DNA of 64,000 nt from Orientallactaga sibirica (taxonomy: Eukaryota > Chordata > Mammalia > Rodentia > Dipodidae). Shown in pieces: positions 43,201 to 55,360 of the stretch. Position numbers and translations under genes: made by a program. How positions within the stretch are numbered: the first letter of the stretch is position 1; every line of letters starts with the position of its first letter. The stretch spans positions 30,141,001-30,205,000 of the forward strand of contig JAEOAD010000025.1 in the NCBI GenBank assembly GCA_036365145.1, in the 5' to 3' direction. The notes under the pieces are model-generated. The model saw nothing but the letters and a program-made list of their open reading frames with translations. It was not told the DNA's origin and did not search any database.

Positions 43201-44502
43201 TATACTGTAACTTGCAAGCTTAGATGTCTCTTTGAGTTTTGCCTTTAGATTTGACATCATAGTCCTCGTATCCAACTTCCAGGAGAAAACAACATGGAAT
43301 GGCCCCGTCTCCTGCTGCCAAGAAGCTGTTTAGGAAGCCTGGGATTTGAAGTGGTACTTCATTTTGATTAGAAGTATTTTCTATTAACCAAGAGCCAGAT
43401 AATTATTAGGAACAACTTCTAGGGGTGGGAATGCCTTTCAGGGGTGGCTGAATCACTTTGGGGTTCCTGTTGAGATGGTCATTAAGAAATGTCAGCTACT
43501 TAGTGAGAAAATCGGAGCCTGCCCTGCTTGGCATAGGATCAAGACCACTTTATTGCTCTTGGGCCACAAAAAAGTCCTTCTAAAACAACAACAGCAAAGA
43601 AAGAAGTTGCCTGCAGAGCTGTCTAGACTGGAGCCAACTGCTGCTCAGAGAATGTCCTTCCCTGGAAGCCGTCCCCACCCTCAGGCCTCTTGCCCCAGGG
43701 TGGTGCCCTTGTCCGCAGCAGTTCTGCTGTTAGATCTCTCTTAGATTGACTGTCACTAACTTATACCTGTGGATAATTTTGATTGTCCTGCTGGTTGAGG
43801 GACTTGAGCTCAGTTGTAGCTGTCATACGCTTGTCAGAAATATGGAAAAACACAGCATTTAGTGGTGTTTTTAAAAACTGTACTTTCAGATATATGAGAC
43901 TTTTTAGATAAATAACTCTCAAACATTATTTAAGTTTTGTGAGATGAATAAATGAGGCAATTGAGATGTTTATGACTACTATAAATCTTTTCACATGATG
44001 CCTTGAAAAAGTATTTTCAGAATTTTCTTCCTTCCCATAGGTCCCAAATACTTGGAAATAATTGATTTTAGATGATTAAACATAACTTCTGCAACTTACT
44101 TATTTATCAAGTGTCATCTGAAACCACATTTCTCAATTTTGAAGAAATGAAACAGAATTTATGATGTGAAATAATTTGTCATTAGCTAAGACAGTAGTGT
44201 ACTTGGGTGCCTTTATTCCTCTTCTATAGACCACATTGGAACTTTCCACTTGGAAGTTGTTCTTACATTGTTTTTGGACAGAGGCAAAAATTCAGAAGAG
44301 ACATTAGCCTGCCTCAAGAATCTCTCAGCTCCTACAGGGAAGGGGGGAGGGTGCTGACTATCCTGCAGCCTCTTGATAATCATTTTTAAACTTACTGTGC
44401 ACAAGAGGCTCATGGGGATCTTACCACAAAATATAACTCTTGAGTCTCATCTCCAGCGATTCTGACTCAATAGGTTTGGGGTTGGCCTTGGTGATCTCCA
44501 TT
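43201..44502. other. Unique non-coding sequence
   Basis: No recognised repeat or exon. An 89-codon frame at 43475-43744 has no domain. Confidence 0.4.
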
Positions 44503-44721
44503 AAAAAAAATTTATGTATTTATTTATTTGAGAGAGAGAGAGGGGGAGAGAGAGAGAGAGAGAGAGAGAATGGGCATGCCAGGGCCTTCAGCCACTGCAA
44601 ACGAACTCCAGATGCATGAGCCCCCTTGTGCATCTGGCTTACGTGGGTCCTGGAGAATCAAACCAGGATCCTTTGGCTTTGCAGGCAAATGCCTTAACCA
44701 CTAAGCCATCTCTGCAGCCCC
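44503..44721 (-). mobile_element. DIP-like SINE
   Basis: TTTA tail, (GA)n, 'gaatgggcatgccagggcct', 'gatgcatgagcccccttgtg', ending 'taagccatctctgcagcccc'. Confidence 0.93.
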
Positions 44722-44942
44722 TCCATTTTTAAAAATAAGTAACCCAAATAGCTGGGATGTTTGTGGTTTAGAACCACAGTATGCTGTTATACTATGCTAT
44801 AAGGCTCCTGGAGCTGGGAAGAAACTGGCCATTGTGAACCATGTTAATGTTATAAATATGAGAAAATTTATCTCTTGAGGCCTGGATTTCTAATCTATAT
44901 GTCTTATACTGGGTTCTTTAGAAGCAGGGCCTCATTTGGGTA

Positions 44943-45032
44943 TTTTTATTTTAAAATATTTTTATTTATGTATTTATTTAAAAAAATTTATTGACAACTT
45001 CTGTACTTACAGACTACAAACTATGATATCGT
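44943..45032 (-). mobile_element. Extremely truncated LINE-1 3' end
   Basis: An A/T-rich tail then 'ttattgacaacttctgtact' and 'tacagactacaaactatgat', the reverse complement of the last roughly 50 bp of the LINE-1 3' UTR. 'tgggtattt' flanks both sides. Confidence 0.7.
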
Positions 45033-46869
45033 CTGGGTATTTGGGCGTATCTGAATTTTTGATGTGGTCTCAAGAGGAAGTCAGTAAGGAACATAGAAAG
45101 AAGGCAAGTGAGAGAGCTGAGCTATGGCCTTTCAGCCAAAGGCCAGCATTAGCCCCATGCTACCAGAGCACAGCACTTTAAAGCTGGTCTCTCCCTAAAG
45201 AAAGGAGTTTAGACTTCCATAGCCCATGCCAGTGTGGAGCGTGTTGTGACCTCCTGGTAATACGGTAACTCCATTTCCATATGAGGCACTTGTCGTGGAG
45301 AAAGCCTTTAGAGCCACTAGCAACCCACACCTGGTGGCAGTTGAAAGATAAATGTGCTGACCAGACAAGAAAATGCAGACAGAGCCCATTGGCTTCTGTT
45401 GTACTTGGACCGTAGAATCTTGCCGAGGCCTCCTACAGGTGGTTCCTGTGCTTGGTCGCTGTCCGTCGCCACTCTTGCTATAACATCTTACTTAATGAGC
45501 TTGTTCTTGGGACACCTTTATCTTGGGAAAATACGGATAGGATACACTATGCATGCATCGTGGCAGAGCTTGTCATGCTACAGCAAAGCATAGAAAATAT
45601 GGCAATCTTTTTGTCAATTCTGTTTCCCATTAACAAGAAGAGGAATATGAGTGTAAATATTGAATTATGAATCCTCAGGCTGCCGTGAAATCTTAATGTG
45701 CTTTACTCAAAACTTCATTTGCAGATGATTCTTGTCTCATACTTCTTGTACTGATATTGTTTGTATGGGGTTGTCCCCTTGCTTGGAACTTTCTATGAGA
45801 AATAGGATATTCTGGAAACTATTGAACTGGTTGTCATTGGTTACTTGGCTGTGTTAAATTAAACACTCTGTTCTTGGACATTAGTGTTTTTGTTTTGTGT
45901 TCTACATGAAAAAATATGTACACATAGTTTTGTTGACAGTCTATACATGATATTCCCTCCTAGAGATTTACAAAGGACTTTAACTATTAAAGATTATAAA
46001 CATTCTGCAAAGAAAGAAACTCCTAGCTTTGTTTTTAACTGTTCCCCAGAACCTATCTGCTCATGCGAGAGCTGCCTGCCAGGATTGCTTCCACATTTTT
46101 TATTGTTTCAAACTACAGTGCTAACATCTTCCAAAGCTAATGTTCCATAGAACACAGTTTGAGGGATATGGAAGTAAAACTTTATTCCTCATGATGTATT
46201 GTCATTACACTGGTAAGCAGTAAGGAAACTTTCTATTCTTAGGCCTTGTAACACCACTCCAGCACCTACCCTCCAATGTATAGCAAGGGTAAGGCTGATT
46301 TGGTAGTCAGGGCAGACCCTGGTGCATATAAATGGGTTATTTGTTTAATTTCTTATGCTGAAGAGGCCATAAAAGCAGCAACATATGTCATGAACCCTCT
46401 TTGTGAAGATGTCAGCCTCCATAAAGCATTTTGTTCACACTAACCTACAATCACTTAATGGGCAATAAGTTTCAAAAACAGCTAGTTCCTAGCCTCAAAT
46501 GTTTATTAAATGCCTGTTCTTTTTGGAGTGACTTTGCTAAGAAGACTTGTACAAGATTACAACCCCATTGGGAATACCTGCAACCCACTGAGGAGGGTCC
46601 TGAATTGAATGGTGGCAGAGTGAGGGAAAAGAGGGTTCCAACACATGATGTATCCATACGAAATATGTTGTTAATAATAATAATAATAAAAGATTTAAAT
46701 AAAAAATAAGGCCAATAGTACTCAAAAAAGATATGATATTAAAAATTCAGCCAAAAAGTGCTAGGACTAACCTGGTAACAGTAACTATGGCACAATGTCT
46801 CTGAATTGCTATGGATTCCTGTAGTCTCAGGGGAAGGGATGTTGCCCTCCCCAGCATTCTTTCATTAAA
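45033..46869. other. Unique non-coding sequence
   Basis: No mobile element recognised. A short (ATA)n sits at about 46671-46688. Several ORFs of 60-92 codons lack domains. Confidence 0.4.
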
Positions 46870-47209
46870 ACTATTTGGGGGCTGAGGAGATGACTCAATG
46901 AACAAACAAAACTGCTTGAGTCTGGGTTTCCCAGAACCCATGGAAAGCTGGACATGGTAGCATAAGTGTCTATATTCCAACACTTCTACAGTGATTTGGA
47001 AGGTGGACACTGGAATCTCTAGAAGCTTTGGGCCTCCTAGCCTGGTGCGTGCAGCAGTGAATAACAAGAGATCTTGTCTTAAACAGGGTAGAAGGTGAGG
47101 ACAAACACCCGAATCTGTCCTCTGACCTTTGCACGTACAATGTGGTATGCATCCATTCTTGCTCACACACAAAAATACATGCACATGTATACACACACAC
47201 ACACACACA

Positions 47210-47244
<35 letters not shown>
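46870..47244 (+). mobile_element. Composite SINE-like repeat with (CA)n(GA)n end
   Basis: 'gggggctgaggagatgactc' head, 'gctggacatggtagcataag', 'aagagatcttgtcttaaaca', then (CA)n (47190-47207) and (GA)n (47215-47242). The same family as at 18.07 and 55.03 kb. Confidence 0.65.
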
Positions 47245-47246
<2 letters not shown>

Positions 47247-47612
47247 AGATAAAAATTATTTGAATGGCCATGGGTTTGTGATATGTATAAGACAGACTCT
47301 CTGGAAGCTAAATTCTTCTAAGAAATTTTGAATTATCTAAGATAGTAGTGAATGAATATTTATTTGGAAGACGGAGTCTTTGCATTTTGTGTAGCACTCT
47401 CTGTGGTTTACAGGAAATGCTCTTCTTCCACCAACATGTTCACAAAATATTACAAACACAAATGTGGCCAAGGATTTGGAAGAGCAGCTTGACAGAACTT
47501 GCTTTGCTCTTGTTTCTAAGTGATAGACCCTCCAGAGTTTATTTTTTGGTGTCACCAGAACATTCTAGAGAGAAACTACAAGATTTTTCCTTCCCTGATC
47601 ATAATTCTTTCA
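47245..47612. other. Unique non-coding sequence
   Basis: Antiparallel short ORFs only; nothing recognised. Confidence 0.4.
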
Positions 47613-47793
47613 TACAGAGATAGGTAGAGAGAGAGAATGGGCAAGCCAGGGCCTCCAGCCAGTGCAATGAATTCCAAATGCATGCAGCCCCTTGTGCATC
47701 TGGCTTATTTGGGTCCTGGAGAATTGAGCCTGGAACCGGCGTCCTTAAGCTTCATAGGCAAGCGTTTAACCGCTAAGCCATCACTCCAGCCCC
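47613..47793 (-). mobile_element. DIP-like SINE
   Basis: 'gagagagagaatgggcaagc', 'ccagccagtgcaatgaattc', ending 'taagccatcactccagccc'. 'ttcatac' flanks on both sides. Confidence 0.9.
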
Positions 47794-47914
47794 CTTCATA
47801 CTTTTTGAGTGCTCAGTGAGCTTAGTGTCCATACCCAATCACAGGCTCCCTAATTTCTGATTAATTTCTTAGCAATGGTCATTCTTAGCCCATAGGAGGG
47901 CAGTAAGAACTATG

Positions 47915-47917
<3 letters not shown>

Positions 47918-47955
<38 letters not shown>

Positions 47956-47965
47956 CGCGCGCGCT
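47918..47965. repeat. (TG)n-(CG)n alternating purine-pyrimidine tract
   Basis: A pure TG run followed by 'gcgcgcacgcgcgcgc'. Such sequence readily forms Z-DNA. Part of an old composite SINE-like repeat that continues to about 48060. Confidence 0.9.
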
Positions 47966-48060
47966 TGCCAGAGCATTTGAGCTCATACACATGTGCTGGT
48001 GTGGGGTGAAGAAGCCAGAGGTGATATTTGATATAATACTGGATTTCCTGCAGAAGAATA

Positions 48061-48476
48061 TAGACTTTCCCCACTAGAAGCCAAAGGAATCTGGGATGCC
48101 TTGGACAGGGAAAGAAAGATTCTGATAACATGTGTGACAGACAGGGGCTTTTGCATGAATACAGCAGACCTATGATGAGGGTCTGGAAGGTGGGTGTGTC
48201 TGAGGTAGTGCAGGCAGGCCCTCTTTGCCTGACAGCACTGGTCTGACTGACAGGTCTGGGTGGGAAAGCACTGCTCAGATTTGGCAAGGCACAGCCACTG
48301 CCCCTTTGAGTGTGATTATGTCACTCCACTTAGAGTGCTCTCTGTGCTTGTATCCTGTCTACTTCTTGAGTGGTTTCTAGTTTAGATACTCTCTAATGCT
48401 ATTGTCACAGAAAAGAATAGAGAGAGAGAGAGGTTTGTTGGTAAAGCCGGGCTAAGAGCGTCAAAAAGATAGAAGT
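48061..48476. other. Unique non-coding sequence
   Basis: No recognised element apart from a short (GA) tract at about 48420-48432. Confidence 0.4.
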
Positions 48477-48684
48477 GGGCTGGAGAGATGGTTTAGTGGT
48501 TAAGGCACTTGCCTGCTAAATCTAAGGACCTAGGATCCATTCCCCAGGACCCATGTAAGCCAGATGCACATGGTGGTGCATGCATCTGGAGTTCATTTGC
48601 AGCAGCTAGAAGCCCTGGTACACTGTTCTCTCTCATTCTATCTTTCTCTCACTCAAATAAATATATGAAAATAAAATAAAAAGT
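48477..48684 (+). mobile_element. DIP-like SINE
   Basis: 'gggctggagagatggtttag', 'gatgcacatggtggtgcatg', CT-rich, AAATAAATA and an A-rich tail. Confidence 0.93.
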
Positions 48685-49299
48685 TGTAAAAAGAATTAAT
48701 TTTGGAAATGATACTGTTTGAAGTGAGATATTTAGAAAGTAGTTCGATATATCAGTCCAAATTGTACTAAAGAACCAAAGCTGAGGTTTAGACATGGAAA
48801 TCAACAGTATGGACAGACTTGGGCATGAACAAAAGCATGGAGGAAGATGTTAGGGCTAGAACAGGTCAGCCCTCAGCACCCAGGGAAACCGAGTCAGCCC
48901 TTACCACTCAGGTGGCTACAAAGCCATAGGTCCATTTCATACCAAGGACACCTCTTTTATAGTCTTGGGGGTTAGGAAAGGTCAGTTGTTTGACCTTCCC
49001 CCTCTTAAGGAGTCTGGTTGCACTAGGCTGCAAGTGTGGAACTTATGTTACTGCAGAGGTTGCTTGCGAAGCCACTGCTGCACAATATCAGACACATAGT
49101 AGATTCTAATTTAAACCTAACGGACAACTAAAAGTCAAGGTTTCCTAACAGGATCGGCACTTTGTCCTCTCAGAAGCAGGGATCAACTTACGTAAGAGCT
49201 CGGAGAGCCTTCCAGCTCTTGCTACGTTGAATAGAAACAAGAGTACTGGACTGGTGTTCTTAGGAACCTTGCTTCTTTGCTTTTTTCCCTGTAAAATAT
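48685..49299. other. Unique non-coding sequence
   Basis: Nothing recognised. Confidence 0.4.
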
Positions 49300-49505
49300 T
49301 CTTATGTATTTCTTTATTTATTTATTAAGACAGACAGAGAGAGAGAGAGAGAAAATGGGCGCACCAGGGCTTCCAGCCACTTCAAACGAACTCCAGACAC
49401 ATGTGCCACCTTGTGCATCTGGCTAATGTGGGTCCTGGGAAATCGAACCTGGGTCCTTTGGCTTTATAGGCAAATGCCCTAACCACTAAGCCATCCCTCC
49501 AGCCC
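49300..49505 (-). mobile_element. DIP-like SINE
   Basis: TTTA tail, (GA)n, 'aaaatgggcgcaccagggct', ending 'taagccatccctccagccct'. Confidence 0.93.
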
Positions 49506-49832
49506 TTGTCTCCTTACTTTTAGTGGTGGTTAACATCATTGGTAGTAGAGTGAAAGGATTTGGGCACCCCTTCTCATTTATAACCTAATGTAAACTAGAC
49601 ACTGGGGTCATAATATAATATAATATAAATAATATCTTGCAGGTATATTATGGGTATAATTCAGAAATCAATTTACCAGTTTAACAGATCTATATGTACT
49701 ATGCACAATGGACTCTGGGAGAAGCTGGTACAAAAAAAAGGTACATTTACACTGTCTTATATTTAAATACCATCTACTGGGATGAAAACAATATAGCTAT
49801 CATCAGGGAAAAATGTAAAAATATAAATGTTG

Positions 49833-50037
49833 GGCTGGGGAGATGGTTTAGCAGTTAAGGCACTTGCTTGCAAAGCCTAAGGACCCAGGTTCAGTTCTCT
49901 AGTACCCATGTAAAGCCAGATGCACAAGGTGGCTCATGCATCTGGAGTTAGTTTGCAGTAGCTAGAGGACTTGGCATGCCCATCTCTCTCTGTCTCTGAA
50001 ATAAATAAATAAGTAAATAAAATATTTTAAAAAAACA
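49833..50037 (+). mobile_element. DIP-like SINE
   Basis: 'gggctggggagatggtttag', B-box 'ggttcagttctct', 'agatgcacaaggtggctcat' (CTCF-like GCACAAGGTGGC), AAATAAATAAA tail. Flanked by 'ataaatgtt' / 'ttaaatgtt'. Confidence 0.93.
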
Positions 50038-50086
50038 AGAATTTAAATGTTTAAAAAAGAAAAGAATGGAAGAGATAGGGTTTTCT

Positions 50087-50249
50087 TTTTTTTTTTTTTT
50101 TTTTGGTTTTTGCGAGGTAGGGTCTCACTCTGGTCCAGGCTGACCTGGAATTCACTATGTAGTCTCAGGGTGGCCTCGAACTCTCGGCGATCCTCCTACC
50201 TCTGCCTCCCGAGTGCTGGGATTAAAGGCGTGCGCCACCACGCCCGGCT
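50087..50249 (-). mobile_element. Young B1 SINE
   Basis: Poly-T, 'gcgaggtagggtctcactct' to 'cgccaccacgcccggc'. Perfect 15-bp duplication, gagatagggttttct, at 50072-50086 and 50250-50264. Many intact CpGs. Confidence 0.96.
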
Positions 50250-50264
50250 GAGATAGGGTTTTCT

Positions 50265-51705
50265 AATTTGACTAAAGCCACAGATTACACAGAATTTCCA
50301 GTTTATTTTAAATTCCCATTAAAATAGTTGCACTGAATCTTACAAAACAGAAAGACTTAATTTTCAAAAAAAGAATCTTCAAAGCATAAAATAATAAAAT
50401 TTAGGGTGAGGTCTATGTTATGCTTATTTCCCAACAAAGAATAAGGGTTTAAGGAGGGGAGGGGAGATTTTTTGAAATACCAAGATTCACTTTCCATTTA
50501 TAGAGAAGTGTATGATTTTTGCCAAGGAATTACAGCAGACTGAATCCCTTTTTAGCCTCTCAATTAGAGTTGGAGAGATACATGGTTTGGAACCATCTCA
50601 GCTGTGTTTGAAGTTGTTCAGGAGCCCTTAGGTGAAAGGTGGTGTGTACGTCTAGATGTTCTTGCTATTTCGTGATTGTTGCAAGGACGTATGTTGTCAG
50701 GAACACAGTCGGTTGGAATCAGACTAGGAGCATGAGGGGGAACGTACAGTTGCTTAAAGACAGTCTTTCACAGCTGTAAACACCTACAGGAACTTCTGAC
50801 AGAGAATTGTGAGCTGTAAATTTACAGCCTACACAGGCAGCCAGGCTTTGTTGCAGAGGGTGGGGGAGGAAAAAGCTCTTGAAAAGATGTTATTCTAAAT
50901 GTTTGTTTTCGAAGAGAATCTTATTGATGTGTTTTGAGTGGGCATGGGGGTAGCAAAGGGGCTGAATAGGAAACAGGGAGTATCAAAAGCACTTTGAAGG
51001 ACCTGTGTGTTTTCTCTATTTTTTTTTTCCTTCTTATGTGCTCATTACAGATTTTTTATGAAGTTAGTCACTTGGGTTGGAGTAGCTGGTGGAATAATAT
51101 TTACTGAGTGCTGACTATGCGCCTAGCTGGGACTTTTGCTTTGGAGACTATAGAATAAGGCAGATGCTGAAGGCTTAGTCCCCGGCGTTTTGTAAGGTGC
51201 AGGCAAGGGTTAAAGACCAACTTAAGAAAAATGACAGGGTCTCTTCCTCATAAAGCTCTACATTAGACATAGGAGCATGCAGTTTGGAGCGTATGGCTTA
51301 GGGAACGCAGGGCGGCGCTCTTCTGAGAGGTTCTGGGGTACTGAAGCAGAGAGGAGGGCGGCTCTGCAGTCAGCCCCTGTGCTGTGCAGGTGGGGCTTCT
51401 TTCACCCCACCCACAGCAGAGGACCAAGACTGCCATTGGGTCGCGTTGACCAATAGGATGTCTGCTCAGGGACTCTCAGACCTCAGACTCTCCTGCTCCT
51501 AGCTCACTAGTCAGCTGAAGAATTTTTATTTTTTGAGAAAGAGTGCAAATACTACTTTTAGTTTTGTAATAATTTTAAAACTAGCATCTCAATCAAAATG
51601 ATATATACATTAAAACTTAAAGAGAAAAAAAACCCCTCTATTCAGCTACCTTATCCCACCCAGCCCTAACCCTAACCCTTGGGGTAACTCCTGCCAATTC
51701 TAGCT
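50265..51705. other. Unique non-coding sequence
   Basis: No repeat recognised except a tiny 'ccctaaccctaaccctt' telomere-like run at about 51664-51680. No exon supported. Confidence 0.45.
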
Positions 51706-51810
51706 GCTTCTTTTAAAAAATTTATTTATTTACAAGAGAAAGAGAGAGAGAATGGGTACTATAGGCCTTTTGCCACTGCAAACAAATTCCAGATGCATGT
51801 GCCACTTTTT
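51706..51810 (-). mobile_element. DIP-like SINE, interrupted (outer)
   Basis: TTTA tail, GA-rich, 'ttgccactgcaaacaaattc', cut after 'gcatgtgccacttttt'. The cluster as a whole lies between 'aattctagctgctt' (51696) and 'aattctagctcctt' (52307). Confidence 0.85.
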
Positions 51811-52066
51811 TAAAAAAAATTCTTTTTGTTTATTTATTTATTTGAGAGTGACAGAGAGAGAAAGAGGCAGAGAGAGAGAGAGAGAGGGAGAGAGAATGGG
51901 CGCACCAGGGCCTCCAACTATTGCAATGAACTCTAGATGCATGTGCCACCTTGTGCATCTGGTTTATGTGGGTACTGGGGAGTCGAGCCTTGAACGAGGA
52001 TCCTTAGGCTTCATAGGCAAGTGCTTAACCACTAAGCCATCTCTCCAGCCCCCCCTTTTTTTTAAA
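51811..52066 (-). mobile_element. DIP-like SINE nested in another
   Basis: TTTA tail, (GA)n, 'gaatgggcgcaccagggcct', ending 'taagccatctctccagccc'. Flanked by 'gcatgtgccacttt' on both sides (51797-51810 and about 52068-52081), which is sequence of the outer SINE. Confidence 0.92.
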
Positions 52067-52081
52067 CGCATGTGCCACTTT

Positions 52082-52099
52082 AAAAAATATTTTTATTTA

Positions 52100-52130
<31 letters not shown>

Positions 52131-52306
52131 TAAAGTCAGGCAGAGTATAGACATGGGGTGTCCCAAGGGTCTCTTGGCACTGTGAACAAACTCTAGACAC
52201 ATGTGCTACTTTGTGCATCTGGATTTAAATGGGTACTCGGAAATCAAATATGGGCTGTCAGGCTTTGCGAGTAAGTGCTTTTAACTGCTTAGCCATCTCT
52301 CCAGCC
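52082..52306 (-). mobile_element. DIP-like SINE, third of cluster
   Basis: TTTA tail, (GA)n, 'ttggcactgtgaacaaactc', ending 'ttagccatctctccagcct'. Confidence 0.9.
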
Positions 52307-54850
52307 TAATTCTAGCTCCTTTTGGTATTTATAGCCATATTTCTACGTACTATGTCTATAGAACACAGTCTTAATTTGCTAATTTCGATATAACCTCGTA
52401 ATTTCTTGTCACAGTAAATGAGGACTTACCTTTGCACAAAGACCCTTATTTTATAAGTCCTCAGAGCCTCCAAATAGTAAGATCCAAATTCTGCTTAATA
52501 CAGTCACTACTGACTACAGTGTTACTGTGAAGTGTTGGTCATGTGGGGTAAAAATCACACAGTGTCCCATGTTGTACAACCCTTTTGTAGCTAATCGTCT
52601 CCTGTTTTCATTTGTTTCATTTTTGTCTATTCCTTGTCATTCCCCCTCCCCCCCCAGTTCTTCAAGGTCTTTTTCACCCATATTCATTAATATTTTCCAT
52701 ATCTTCAAGCCAAATCAATTCTGTCGTTGCTTTTGAAACGTTCTTTCTGGAGCCCCTGTCCTGTGCTCCACTCTGTGTGTATCGCAGTTTGCAACTTCAC
52801 TTGTAGCTTCTTTGGGATAAAACTGCTGCTGTAGAGTGTGTTTGCTTGTTTTTGTTTTTATTGCTTCCCTGCCTTCTTTTTTAGTGTATTGGAACAGCCT
52901 TCCAGAGACTTCTATTAAATGGTATGAAGAAAATATAAGTCTTGAGATCTGCATGTATAAAAATATCTATTTTTGCTTGTCCTTCATTGGTAGTTCGGGC
53001 ATAGAATTTCATTTTGTGATGTTTCCTGTCAGAATTGGGGAGTACCTGTTGTACTTTCTTCTGTCTTACATAATTCTACGAAGAGGATTGAAGCCATCTG
53101 GACTCATAATTCATTCCTCTCTGGAAACTTACCTTTTTGTCTTTATTTCTGATGTTTACAAAGTTTACAATATGCAGTATGCGTGGAGGGATGGGATGCC
53201 TTTCCTCAGTCATTGTAAGTCTCATGTCCACCACTTCTGTAGCAAAAACAAATTTCATCCCATTTCCTTTGACATGGGACCTTCTGAGGTGAAGACAAAA
53301 GCTCAGGGAAGCCTGGGTTATGCTTAGATTTGATGAAGAAACGCAATGGTCAAGCAAAACAGACTGGGAGGAGGGGGTGCAGCGAGTCTGTCTATCCAGA
53401 TGCATTTTGACTTCTCTGTAACATCCCTTCTTCTTCTTGGTGTGGGGAAGAACCCTACATCTGGAATGAGGGTCTTCATGGGACAGGGGTGAGGGAGCGG
53501 GTAGTCTTCCTAGGTCTACAGCTTACTCTGGAGGAGAGGAAGAGCAGTATCTACTCCTGCCTTGGGGAAGAGGAATTCTGGCTTTTAAGCGTGGCTTTGA
53601 CACACTTCAGGGAAGGAAGGGGATGGGAGAACGGGGCCAGGTCAGAGAGCACCAGCCTCTGAGCCTGGCCAGTGTCTCCCAGTTCTAAGTGTTCCGTATG
53701 CCAGCTATGCTTTGAGCCATCTGTGTGCTCGGCCCAACAGTGTCGGGGGGGGGGGGTGCATTTTGTTATTTACTGTGATTGGCCACCTCAATGTAAAGAC
53801 CTTTGTAGTTCTGGAATTTTGTCAAGAGAAGATTTTACCTTTCATAGCCTCCTCTCCTAGGTTTTCCCAGTTCTCTCTTTCTAGAGTTCCTGTGAGTCAA
53901 AGGACCCTCAGACAAGCATCTAAATTTCTTACCCTTGTAGTGTATTTGTCCACTTTCCACATAATTCGTTTCCCCCCCTGATTTCTTCAATGGTATTTCC
54001 CAGTGCTTTCATTGCAGCAGCAGCAGCAAAGCATTTGAGACTTGCTTATCTCTCCGAGGATATTAACCACTCTCTGTGTATTGTCACAAGTTCCTGGACT
54101 CTTTGAACCTCTTTTGATGGCTCTCACACTGGAGGCAAGTGTCTGTCACCTTACATCCATCTGGATTTAAAAGCAAACATTAAAAGGAAACTTGAAAAGC
54201 TCTGTGTGTAGCGGGGAAAGGAGAGTGTGCTATGTGGTCCATTACCCCACCTCCACCAATATCTGAGGGAATTTTTTTTTTTCTTGCTTTTGTGGATGCT
54301 ACTTTTTAATTTTTATTTATTTATTTATTTTTAGCTACTCAGTTTTTCTAGAGAAGGGTCCTTGCATCTCCTGCCTGGGGGGTTTTGTTTGCTTGTTTAT
54401 TGTTGAACCTGAGTCAGGAGGAGACGACAGTCCAACCCCTCACCATAGTCAGACTGTCAATCTTATTTCCCTTTCATGTCCTGATGTGTTCCACGGAGGA
54501 GAGCGAGAAGCCACGTGGGCTTCTAATCAAGTTGGGTGCAGATTTGGTTCATACCTTAGCATCTGCAGTGAGATGTCCTGCAACTCCTTAGTCAGCTTGT
54601 GCCTCCACATCCTAGCTGTATCTGGGTTCAGTGTGCCAAGCAGCCTCATTTCTTTTCATAATTCCTCTCTTGTCAGCAGGCTAGCTTCTCCTTCCTCCTC
54701 ACTGAGCCAGAACCATGCTTCCACCTCTGCTCTGCTGACATTCCCTCAGCTTTCGTTTGTTCTTGTGGAGGGTGAGATCTTTTCAGGCCCTTTACCGTCA
54801 TCACGTGATGGAGTTTAGTGTTTTGCTGGATCTACTGCCATGAGGACTGC
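52307..54850. other. Unique non-coding sequence
   Basis: 2.5 kb with a poly-G (53744-53756), a short (CAG)n (54016-54028) and a (TTTA)n (54314-54333). A 163-codon frame at 52836-53327 contains no recognised domain and overlaps an antiparallel frame. No gene is called. Confidence 0.45.
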
Positions 54851-54854
54851 ACGT

Positions 54855-54958
54855 TCTGTTAAAGCACCCACATTTCTGCTCAGTTCCAACCTAGCCACAG
54901 AGCCTTGAGCAAGGGACTCAGACACTCTGGGCTTTAGTTTCTCACTTGCAAAAGCAAA
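54855..54958 (+). mobile_element. MIR SINE fragment
   Basis: 'agccttgagcaagggactca' and 'gggctttagtttctcacttg' match the MIR core orientation, diverged. Confidence 0.6.
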
Positions 54959-54961
54959 AAT

Positions 54962-54962
<1 letters not shown>

Positions 54963-55001
<39 letters not shown>

Positions 55002-55020
55002 AAAAAAAACAAACAAAAAA
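54963..55020. repeat. (CA)n and A-rich tract
   Basis: About 17 CA units (54964-54998) then A-rich sequence with AAAC units. Confidence 0.95.
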
Positions 55021-55029
55021 AACTTCTAA

Positions 55030-55360
55030 ACTGTGTCTGGGGAGATGCTTTGTGGATAAAGTGTTAGCTGTTCAAATTGGACACCCATGTTTGATCCTTA
55101 GGCTTCATGTAAAATGCCAGAAGCCACGGTCAGCTTCTGTAATGCCAGAAGTTTCTGGAAGCTCTCGGAAAGCACAACAAAAAGAGTAAGAGCAGAGCAA
55201 GATCCAGAGAAACCCTGTCTCAAATGAGATGGTGTGGTGAGGACAGCCTGGCATGTTGTCCTGTACTTTCTACATACACGCCATGGTGTGCACGTGTATG
55301 TGTGCACACACATGAACACACACACACACACACACACACATAAATAAATAAATAAATATA
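55030..55360 (+). mobile_element. Composite SINE-like repeat with (CA)n tail
   Basis: 'ctggggagatgctttgtgga' head, 'ctggaagctctcggaaagca', 'gaaaccctgtctcaaatgag', then (CA)n (55317-55340) and AAATAAATAAATAAA. Same family as at 46.87 kb. Confidence 0.65.

Noticed and set aside
46747..47271. 174-codon minus-strand ORF
   Set aside because: It is mostly the composite SINE-like repeat with its (CA)n/(GA)n end.
51664..51680. Telomere-like ccctaaccctaaccctt
   Set aside because: Fewer than three units and within ordinary sequence; too short for an interstitial telomeric site.
52836..53327. 163-codon ORF with hydrophobic stretches
   Set aside because: AT-rich DNA gives Phe/Leu/Ile-rich chance ORFs. 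A minus-strand ORF overlaps it, and no family is recognised.
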